DNA of 64,000 nt from Trileptium ribeirensis. Lineage: Eukaryota > Nematoda > Enoplea > Enoplida > Thoracostomopsidae. The translations under genes and the position numbers were made by a program. Below are positions 56,246-64,000 of this stretch, one piece after another. The stretch lies in NCBI GenBank assembly GCA_030248225.1, contig JASANE010026782.1, forward strand, positions 1 to 64,000, in the 5' to 3' direction. The notes beneath the pieces were generated by a model. That model was not told where the DNA came from. It saw nothing but the letters and a program-made list of their open reading frames with translations, and ran no database searches. Each line of letters begins with the position of its first letter. Within the stretch, counting starts at the first letter, position 1.

Positions 56246-56820
56246 TGGCCAACGTACTATTAATGAAGACCACAATCGTCATTTGAGAATATATCAAATG
56301 GCAGTGTGAGACTTGTAAAACAGAAGAAGCCTGGCACCACGTTGCTCTCAACTACAACAGCGTGATTGAAGTTAGGAAGCATACATATGGTTAGGATCCT
56401 TTTTCCATAATACCTTCCGTTTAGATGAATGAAAAATTTGGTATGAACTATATCTTGAAGAGTACAGCGAGCAGTTATTAATTGCTAACCTATGGTATAT
56501 AAAATGAGTATAAAATCTGTCCAAATATAAAATGTAGAGTATAAAATCTGACCAAACCACCGAATATATACATATCGAATCATAGTACATATATACAGTG
56601 TCGCAAAAAGTTAACATACAGAGTGTACATAGTCAACATCAAAATTTGGATTTGCATGGTAACTACAAGGTGGTAGGAAGTATATGTTATATTTACTACA
56701 CTTACGTTATCTCAAAGCTAGCGTTTTTGGCATTTACATTTAAAAATGGCAATATCAGTTTATCATGACATTGTTGCTTTATATTTGACTGATGTTTATG
56801 TTACTTACTATCTGTTTTAG

Positions 56821-56891
56821 GGTTGGATGCAACGGTATACAAAGGAATAATTAAGCGAGGCTATAAAAGCCCAACTCCAATTCAACGAAAG
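56821..56891 (+). CDS. DDX54: DDX54/Dbp10 helicase, Q-motif exon
   Basis: The acceptor ATCTGTTTTAG| and donor CGAAAG|GTGTGT enclose 71 nt. It joins in phase 1 to give LGLDATVYKGIIKRGYK and SPTPIQRK, the Q-motif (GY-x-x-PTPIQ) that recognises adenine. The intron positions and the exact continuation into the next exon strongly support the call. Confidence 0.92.
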
Positions 56892-59357
56892 GTGTGTTCA
56901 CAGTATTTTGTTGGTTAAGATTTGTACCATAATAAATGGCTTTCCCGAACTGCCTCCAAAGTAGCTGGTGGCATGAACTTGGGGCCACCATGTCGAACTG
57001 AGGGCACCTGAAGGGCGAGAAATTCGATTTCACCCAGGTGGAACTGCGTAGAATCTCAGCTGAACTGGGAATACTGAAAAACGCGAAAATAGCATAAAGA
57101 GTAAATAAATAAGAATAAATTTAATGGATTAAAGTTTCTGGGACGTGGACGAAGCGAATAGGGCTCAAACCATCCCCCAATACAGGAATCCCGAGGTTAG
57201 GATTATTTCGGAAGCTTTGGCCATGTCCAACATGTTATCAGCAGTTTCTCAAATTAATGTTTCAGGATCTATGTATATATGTTCTTTTTGCTTATTTTAC
57301 TTCACTGAGTACAAAGATTCGATGGTCGTTACTTATTGCATGCTAATTGACGGAGGCAAGACGAGCCACCGAAGGTGGTGAGTCGCAGCCGGAGGCGTAC
57401 ATGTAACTTTATATATATCAGTATACTAGACGTAAAATTTCAATTTTCTCTGTGACTTTTTTTTGTTTGTCACAGACAGGTCTGCAGGTTGAACGCCTGG
57501 GCCGATTTTAGAAATTTTTTTTTCTTCGTGTTGCATATTCTCTTGCGGAGTGCCCTTTCATTGAGCACTTTTTTCTACGAAAATTGCTTTGTACTCAAAA
57601 TTAAGCAAATGTTGCTCAAACTTAGAGATTTTTGCCATTTTTTCAGCTTTTTCACCGCATCTCGACAACCGTTCGTGCTATTTCGGCGATTTTTTTACAT
57701 AAAATGTATTTTCACGTTTTCTAAACAGCTGTATATAGCTGATTGACGTATTTCATCTCTTTCCTTAAAAATTAAGCAAATTCTCTTAAAATTTACTTAG
57801 GGAAACCTAAGTTCATCATATCTCGACAACCGTTCGTGTTATCTCGGTCATTTTTTGACATAACATGTACCTTCACGTTTTCTAAAAGACTGTATACGAG
57901 TGATCTACTTACCTTTATAAATTCTCTTAAAATTAAGCAAAGTCTCTTAAAAATGAGTTAAAAATTATTAAGTGTGTTATTGACGGAGGCAAGACGAGCC
58001 ACCGAAGGTGGCGAGTCTCAGCCGGAGCAGTCGCAGTCGAACATTATTTTACATAATAAATTCAGTTTCTTAAAATTGTTTTCATGGTGAAAATTCGAAG
58101 ATGAGGTGTAGCTACTCGATTTAAATGAGTATGTTACTTTTAAACTGTTACCAAAAATGTTAGAAATTCCACAAGCTGTATGCACTATTCACGCCGTTGT
58201 TAACCACCATGCCTCCGTCACCCACGTTTACGTGTTACTAGTCATACGAAGCTGTTGTATTTACACGCTTAATCAAGTATTTGCTCATAATATTTTTCAA
58301 ACTGAGTTTGTACAGGGATTTTTTTGGGGAAATGCCAACTTTCCTGTAAACTGCCCACAAAAAATTAAAACTGCCCGCCTATTTGCTCAGATATAATTTT
58401 ACCACTATTAGAAAAATTTTGCGGTTTAGAAGCAAAAATAGTTTCCCCAAGTAAATTTTTCCTTCTTGCTCGGATAAAACTTTGATGGATTTTCCTCTAT
58501 TTGACTATAGAAAAACAATATGATGGCACTGTAAATCTAGCATCGGCCGGAAACATAAAAAGTCTTCGAACTCACATACTGGCATCTCCAAATTGGGAAT
58601 GGTAGGCGTCTGGCGTTTTGCGATTGTCCTTGGTAAAATATGCGATAACAGTTCGTGCATTGAGACAAAATATTTGGCTAATCGGGTTCTGTGCCCGCTG
58701 GCAACTATTTCTTCGCCCATGTAAACCTCACATCTTCCGTAAAATTACCAATATTTTTTCGAAAACCCAGATTAAAAAATTCTATTTAATTACGTATATA
58801 AACATTAAGTTAAAAATTGTTGCGGTGAATCTTTGAATCTGCTCCGTGTTTATAAAAATGACCGCCAAATGCTAAAAATGTCCACTTATATGCACACCTT
58901 CGAATTTCAGAAAAAATACCTGGTTGGATAATGTATTTTATTGTGTCAATACAATGATTACAAATTTTATGTTCGAGAAGTTTATTGTCCCCCGTAAAAC
59001 AGGAAAATTTGGTATTAGGTGTCAATTTGAGTCTTGGTTTTAAGTATTCAGTTCATTGTGTGGTATTTTTAGCTGGATGGGGGAATCAAAAACTTTTATA
59101 CAATACCTGAGATGCCCCTAATTTTGAGAACCCAAGTGTCACAGAGGTTGGCCCTTCCTAAATATGGAGAGCCCATATATCACATGGTTTGAATCTTTTG
59201 CTTCTGGCTAGCTACTGTCAAAGTATAATTTAGAAAATAGATTTGCCGCGGAATGCGACAAATTTTGATCTAATTATCGTGGCACATTATTTCGCTTACG
59301 CATCTTATTGTGAACGATATTTAATGCTATCATAATGCCTTAATTTTGGCACTGCAG
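56892..59357 (+). other. DDX54 intron (phase 0)
   Basis: It runs from GTGTGTTC to TTTTGGCACTGCAG. It contains a duplicated repeat unit (57346-58036) and otherwise AT-rich sequence. 58040-59357 shows no gene; short frames there lack motifs. Confidence 0.7.
57346..58036. repeat. Repeat flanked by hairpin-bearing direct repeats
   Basis: ATTGACGGAGGCAAGACGAG followed by CCACCGAAGGTGG..GAGT occurs at 57346 and 57979; each copy contains the GCCACC/GGTGG(C) hairpin. Between them TCTCGACAACCGTTCGTG occurs at 57660 and 57820, followed in both by TTCACGTTTTCTAAA, defining units of about 160 nt. Confidence 0.75.
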
Positions 59358-59543
59358 GTAATTCCAGTAATATTATCTGAGAGAGATGTTGTCGCAATGG
59401 CTCGTACGGGCAGTGGCAAAACAGCGGCATTTCTTATTCCAATGTTCCAAAAATTAAAACGCCGAACGACCACTGGTGTACGCGCTTTACTGGTTTCTCC
59501 AACACGTGAACTTGCTCTCCAAACGTTTACTTTTCTTAAAGAG
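59358..59543 (+). CDS. DDX54: DDX54/Dbp10 helicase, ATP-binding exon
   Basis: A 186-nt exon (62 codons), phase 0 at both ends, between GGCACTGCAG| and AAAGAG|GTATGT. It encodes [20 protein letters not shown] followed by [10 protein letters not shown], i.e. Walker A/motif I (ARTGSGKT), and [13 protein letters not shown], motif Ia (PTRELA). IPVIL..(K/R)[14 protein letters not shown] is the form typical of DDX54/Dbp10 rather than other DEAD-box groups. Motif II (DEAD) and later motifs were not found in the remaining 4.4 kb, so later exons lie beyond the window. Confidence 0.95.
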
Positions 59544-60175
59544 GTATGTCATAAGAATACTTGTTTGAGACGTGTAAATATTCTACCGTTAGTAGTAGAA
59601 TATTGATAACCCTAACTCGCTTCCCTACTCACAGTCGATCACGCAGTTCTTTACCACCGTTTCTACTTGTTCAATTCATGGAATTATATATATTGGAATT
59701 GGATTTAATATTGGAGAATTTAAGAACTGATGTTTGACTCACCTTGAATTTGACTCAATCAAGATGAGTCAAAATTAACTTTCTAAAACATTCCAATAAT
59801 TTCTATGAACATAATAATAGATTGAAAACCCAAAATATCTCGCATGGTTCAAATGGGAAGTAGACCCCATTCTAAAAAAAGTAGACCCCATTGTATCATT
59901 GTAAAAAGTGATGGGCAAGGATATCCAGTTACGATTTTATATCCGGATATTGTGCGCCGTCGGGATAACCGGAATATACTATAATTGCATTACGTGACCA
60001 GCTGCAAAATTTTACGAGTAGAGAACCACATAACCTTGATTCGAGAATGCCGAAATGACACTGTGTACAGAAATATGTTTTCTGGGGAGAGTGTTGTTAT
60101 ATCTATATGTTTTGGCTTTCGGCGGTCAATTTTAGTGTATATATATTAAATTTGCCTTAGGCCAAAGACACCTCA
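59544..60175 (+). other. DDX54 intron, first part
   Basis: It begins GTATGTCATA. AT-rich; CATTCTAAAAAAAGTAGACC and a repeated GTAGACCCCATT pair occur at 59862-59895. No gene. Confidence 0.6.
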
Positions 60176-60180
60176 TTTGA

Positions 60181-60258
60181 CTGGCCTGTGGGGTGGGGAA
60201 CTTCGACGCCCCTGGAAAGGGGGTGAGTCACCCCACCCCAGCACTGTGGACAGGCCAG
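60181..60258. mobile_element. 78-bp MITE with 5-bp target duplication
   Basis: The ends CTGGCCTGTGGGGTGGGG and (inverted) CTGGCCTGTCCACAGTGC share CTGGCCTGT. The inner GGGGTGGGG/CACCCCACCCC also pair. TTTGA flanks both sides (60176-60180 and 60259-60263). It belongs to the same family as 9162-9545. Confidence 0.8.
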
Positions 60259-60263
60259 TTTGA

Positions 60264-61075
60264 TCTGTTACCTACGAACATGAGGATTATCCTTTCCCAA
60301 AAGTTGCGCGAGTTTTCTAAGGTACACCTGGTTGTCCATGTTGCATCGGTGAAGTAGTCAGGATTGGATAGATTTGTCAACGTTTTCAGAATGTCTCCAT
60401 AATATCTTATTGAATTTGAAGAACATCATGACGGTTTTATCTCAAATCAAGCACGGCCAAGCTGGTCAAACCAAATGTGGCTGATAACAGAAGTTAGGGG
60501 GACGTAACGGCTAAGGGTGTTAAAACAAAAAGCTAGGGAAGGCTAAGGTAACAATAGCATAGCGAGCTTTGATCATAAAATTGCAGAAGCTAAACTGTAT
60601 CCCGCATTTAGTTAAGACAAACTGGTCACGTCAAATATGTATCGTTTTTTTTTCATGAAACGTTTTACTCAACCTCCGTTTGCGCCATAGTGACAGCAGC
60701 AGGGTCGCGGCTAGAAAAGCTAAGGGTACGAGTCAAAATTTGTAAATTTTTTATTTGAATCGAGCTATAACAGAAAACTCTGTCGATATTTGACGTTTTC
60801 GGACTTACGGTCTTTTGCGAGTCGCAGATTTTTGCTTTTTTAATTTTCAATTGATTTTGGACTATCCATATTTCTGAAATTGAGATTTGGTGTGGCATGT
60901 TGTAATTTAGATTAGTAGTTTAAATAAAAAACCTGCAGTGCACGTGTCGCTGTGGTAAATGTTCTCATGGTGCCTTATCTCATCATGACCTATCGTGTTT
61001 GACCATGCCAGTATTTTGGTCGGTTTAACCCATTGCTTCATGGATTAGTTTGCATTTTGATTATCACTGAATAAA
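60264..61075. other. Intronic AT-rich DNA
   Basis: 60330-60420 (ACCTGGTTGTCCATGTTGCAT..CAGAATGTCTCCATAATATC) resembles 47815-47890 in the CR1-like LINE (the pre-RT part), in the same nucleotide orientation, so a small minus-strand piece of that LINE is probably present here. Nothing else is recognised. Confidence 0.4.
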
Positions 61076-61077
61076 CT

Positions 61078-61142
61078 GTTGCCGGACTCGAGCCGTTTGC
61101 GTTGGAATCTAGCTCAATAACCACTGAGCTACGACGACGCTG
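61078..61142 (-). ncRNA. tRNA-like sequence on the minus strand (probable SINE head)
   Basis: The minus strand reads GTCGTCGTAGCTCAGTGG with a GCTC/GAGC D-stem and, later, CGGCTCGAGTCCG as a B-box-like T-arm. The whole is about 63 nt, too short for a tRNA, and lacks a proper anticodon arm. A tRNA-derived SINE or pseudogene fits better. Confidence 0.45.
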
Positions 61143-61479
61143 TCGCTTAGATTGTGTAACTACCTACTTTGAAGGGTTAAAAGATTTCTGCACTTTGTGT
61201 TAAAATATCGTACGCGCCAGGAAAGACAATCGACTCGATATGTTCTGGGGAATATGTCATAGTTTGAACTAAAAACTTTTACATTATATCTTGATAATTC
61301 AAGCACTGTCAAAACATTGTGGAGATTATGTGACGCAGAGGTGCAAGCTTTTAAATTCCGTCTCTTTGTGTATGTGATTGGCCATGACTCGGGAACGACT
61401 TAACCGATTTTCATAATCTTGGGCTCATCCGAATCGGGATAGTCGATTTACCGTGCACATTCCCGAGCGCTTTTTGATT

Positions 61480-62310
61480 TCGGGTCTGGTTCCGGGTTAG
61501 GGGTCAAAATGTAGGTTTTCTACCCCATTTTTGAATTCGAGTGGAATGAGCGAAGCGATCTAGTGGAACGAGAATTTTCAATTTTGCTCTGGAGGGGGGT
61601 TGAGGAGGTCCTGTCTGTGTCTGTGTCGCACTTGGATCTCGATAACGGTTGGGCGGATTTTGATGCACGATAGCTCATTCGAACCGCAATGGTGTAGTGA
61701 CGGAGCCCGATTTTTGAATTTTTTGCCGTGAGAAAAGTTATGGGGCAAAATGACGTCATTTTGGTCCATTTTTCGGGCACCCCCTCCAGTTTTTGCGACT
61801 TTTCTCAATAAGTACACGAGGTATCCGCAAACTAATAGGCCTATTCCATGTAGCTTTACCAGGGCTTTCAAATGATAAATAACAAGTTTTTCAACTACTT
61901 CCCAATCTGGAGTCTATAAGCTTATAGTTGGCGCCAAATTTCACATTTTTGGTGAAAAGCGCTGGAAATGCACCCAAATGTGTGTTTTTTGTTGCTTTTA
62001 GCGTCTTATATGGTTTTCTGGGCAGATGAACTCATTGCAAGTGTTAAAAATATTGTTGGGCAATATTTTTTACACTTCTGGTTCATACTTGGCATAAAAA
62101 GTGACGTTTTCGCAATTTTTGGTGAGAAGTCGTGGGAAAAGCACTTAAATGTGTGTTTATTCTTGGTTTTAGTGTCGGATATAGGGTTTTCTGGGCCGAC
62201 AAACTCATTGCGAGTGTCAAAAATATTGTTGGGTAAATATTTTTTACACTTCTGCTTCGGGGGATTGTTCTCACTGCTCGAATTCTGGCTCGCAAGCGAG
62301 CTTCACTAGT
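61480..62310 (+). mobile_element. Helitron-like non-autonomous element (right terminus)
   Basis: GCTCGCAAGCGAGC (62288-62301) is a perfect 6-bp stem with a 2-nt loop. It is followed after four bases by CTAG (62306-62309) and then T, the arrangement of a Helitron 3' end. Upstream, 61960-62075 and 62132-62252 form a diverged tandem duplication (CAAATGTGTGTTTTT../CTGGGCAGATGAACTCATTG/AAAAATATTGTTGGG). The left end is not determined; no Rep/helicase is present. Confidence 0.5.
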
Positions 62311-62599
62311 AGTGCTTTTCACGGAGGCAAGGTTATTTTATTTTCGTTTTTGAAATTTTTCTCTGGTTGGTTTTATTTCATAGTGAAATGATAAATGCCG
62401 ACGCCTCTTTTTTGTTTTTCGAATAAGGTTCCCATTTCTGGAGTTATGTGGTTTGAGATATGGCACCGTCTGTGGTTATTCGACCCAAAATTAGGAAATT
62501 TGTTCTGACGTCATGGGCGGCTGAAAAGCTTCGTTTGGTGGGTTTTTGGGCATGGAAACTCATTTCAGGTGTTGGTTTTACTAAGCGACCTATGATTAC
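62311..62599. repeat. Repeat unit recurring after the hAT-like insertion
   Basis: ATTTTTCTCTGGTTGGTTTT, then CGCCTCTTTTTTGTTTTTCG and GGCACCGTC, recur at 63880-64000 (ATATTTCTCTGGTTGGTATT, ATGCCTCTTTTTTGTTTTTC, GGCACCCTC). The 1161-bp hAT-like element lies between them. The last eight bases (62592-62599, ATGATTAC) are its target-site duplication. Confidence 0.75.
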
Positions 62600-63760
62600 C
62601 AGGGAATAACCGGAACCGTCCATTTAAACCGGATCCGGAACCGGAACCTGGTCTTCGAAATTTATATATAGTAAAACAGATGATGCAAGAAATGGAGCTA
62701 TAGTGGATTTAAAATGCATTTAAAATAACTTTTACATTAAACTTAATGTATTGAGATGATATTATTGCCTTTCTGAAGCTATAAAGAGACTGAGGAAGCT
62801 AATAATGTTTATTTATCGATCAAATATGTCGGTTTTTGGACACTCAGAGCAATGTCTTCCACTATACACCAGTGCGTATACTGCGTCAAATCGAATGTGC
62901 TTACAAAGCTTGGAGCGTAGAATACACACTTTCGCTCTGTCTCCAGTCGCCTCCCTTTACTACACATACGTTTGTTGCATGTTCTTCTGTAGGAAACATA
63001 AAATTATTGGTTTATATGATTCTAAGAGAAAATAATAGATAGAAGGTAATTTTCTACCCAGTGGTCAGGGACACTGTTTAGGCTAGTGCCCGTAAGTTTT
63101 GGACAAACAGTGCCCGTAAGTTAGATGATAATGATGATAACTTTCTAATCAGAATGCAGAATGCTTTAAATGAGACACACTGTGATGCTGCTCGCACAGT
63201 TTCAATAAATACAGGTCTTTGCCAAGAAAGCAGTTTCTAGCTGCGTTGCAGATACCGTTAGTTTACTTCAATTTAGACTGATTTACCAAGTTTACAAGCG
63301 CACTGACGGGTGCTTGACGCAATTTATGTTAGCCAACCGTACCCTAAGTGCTTCTGCGTAAGCCATACTCTGTTACCGAGTTGGACCGGTTTAATTCAAA
63401 CGTATCCCACAGACTTCTGGATGTGTAAAATAGCTGTTACAAGCATTGACCTGGCTTTGACTTAACAAACTCCTGCAGGTTATTATGAAAAATTCCTGCT
63501 CTAATTATGTGCCCTACTTACGTTTCACACGGCAAATTGGTTAGTTAATCTTTTCTTTTGCTTGGTTTTATTGGAACTTGATCATTGTATAATATATATT
63601 ACATATGTTTGGATTACAGGGTGAAGCAAAAAACGTGGAAAATTTCAAACAAAATTTTTAAACCGGAATTCCGGTTCCGGTATGGTTTTTGCCCTTTGCC
63701 GGAACCGGAACCGGAACACGATTTTCGCCGGAACCGGAACCGGAATTCCGGTTACTCCCA
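62600..63760 (-). mobile_element. Complete 1161-bp non-autonomous hAT-like element
   Basis: The left end CAGGGAATAACCGGAACCG and the right end (inverse TGGGAGTAACCGGAATTCC) form TIRs, with one terminal dinucleotide damaged at the right end. ATGATTAC occurs at 62592-62599 and 63761-63768, a perfect 8-bp target-site duplication, diagnostic together with the CAGGG start of the hAT superfamily. GGAACC repeats fill both subterminal regions. There is no transposase. Opposite in orientation to the copy at 52063. Confidence 0.85.
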
Positions 63761-63779
63761 ATGATTACATGGGTACGTG

Positions 63780-64000
63780 GGTATGGCCTCCCCACGGTGC
63801 AGGGTCATAGGTCAAAATGAGGGTTTTTACCCCATTTTAGTTCCTTCACGGTAGCAAGGTATTTATCTTAAACATTCAAAATATTTCTCTGGTTGGTATT
63901 ATTTCATAGTAAGATGGTAAATGCTGATGCCTCTTTTTTGTTTTTCGAATATGGCTCAGGTTTTGGAGTTATTGTGTTTGAGGTATGGCACCCTCGTGGT
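63780..64000. repeat. Second copy of the flanking repeat
   Basis: GGTCAAAATGAGGGTTTTTA with CCCCATTTTAG (63816) parallels GGTCAAAATGTAGGTTTTCT with ACCCCATTTTTG (61502). The following text parallels 62325-62480. It continues past the window edge. Confidence 0.7.

Larger units (their letters stand above)
53860..56300 (+). mobile_element. R1-like LINE remnant
   Basis: Endonuclease (54.1-54.36 kb), RT fingers (55.04-55.45 kb), RT palm (55.5-55.75 kb) and RT thumb/connector (55.76-56.24 kb) follow one another in the correct order on the plus strand, with many frame changes. The motif style (HHTAWGS, SDHRYI, GCPEGGVLS..LW) is closest to the R1/LOA/Jockey groups. It lies wholly inside an intron of the DDX54 orthologue. 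Confidence 0.8.
53203..56820 (+). other. DDX54 intron (phase 1)
   Basis: It begins GTGAGTTTTC and ends TACTATCTGTTTTAG. Most of it is an R1-like LINE remnant on the same strand (about 53860-56300). 56300-56820 is AT-rich with no feature. Confidence 0.75.

Overview
The window is animal nuclear DNA, most likely from an invertebrate. It is AT-rich. It carries interrupted genes with canonical GT-AG introns and is crowded with decayed metazoan transposons: a Ty3/gypsy-type LTR element, non-LTR elements that look like the RTE, CR1 and R1 groups, and hAT-like and other TIR elements. There is no operon structure and no sign of a prokaryotic or organellar origin. I cannot name the species.

Layout. 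(1) 1 to about 6.1 kb: the 3' part of a Ty3/gypsy-type retrotransposon. It holds a degraded pol end (integrase with H2C2 and D,D35E motifs), a Pro/Ser/Thr-rich tail region, and then two long intact ORFs (410 and 465 codons) that are paralogues of each other. These two ORFs are GC-richer than pol and have motif spacing like an SGNH-hydrolase fold, with the catalytic Ser and Asn replaced. This is the most unusual content of the window. (2) 8.2-10.6 kb: an RTE-like LINE remnant on the minus strand, with a 384-bp TIR element between its endonuclease and RT parts. (3) 11.7-18.2 kb: at least four coding exons of an unrecognised Ser-rich protein, joined by phase-1 introns, with two further possible exons. 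(4) 18.4-34.7 kb: gene-poor AT-rich DNA with LINE pieces, a satellite-like array, a 2.1-kb hAT-like element and a 312-bp MITE. (5) 34.7-43.3 kb: a GC-richer block of unidentified repeats, including 2.4-kb direct repeats with a long palindrome and several tandem duplications. (6) 46-50.2 kb: a LINE 3' end, a tRNA-like sequence, a truncated hAT-like copy and a CR1-like LINE remnant on the minus strand. (7) 52-64 kb: the first three recognisable exons of a DEAD-box helicase orthologous to DDX54/Dbp10, with an R1-like LINE remnant in one intron and TIR and Helitron-like elements in another. A truncated hAT-like copy stops 33 bp before the helicase ATG.

Only two host genes are supported, both on the plus strand: the unrecognised Ser-rich gene (11.7-18 kb) and the DDX54 orthologue, whose later exons lie beyond the window. 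The rest is transposon-derived or non-coding DNA. The hAT-like family ties several regions together: four copies and a terminal fragment share GGAACC-rich ends, and one copy keeps a perfect 8-bp target-site duplication.
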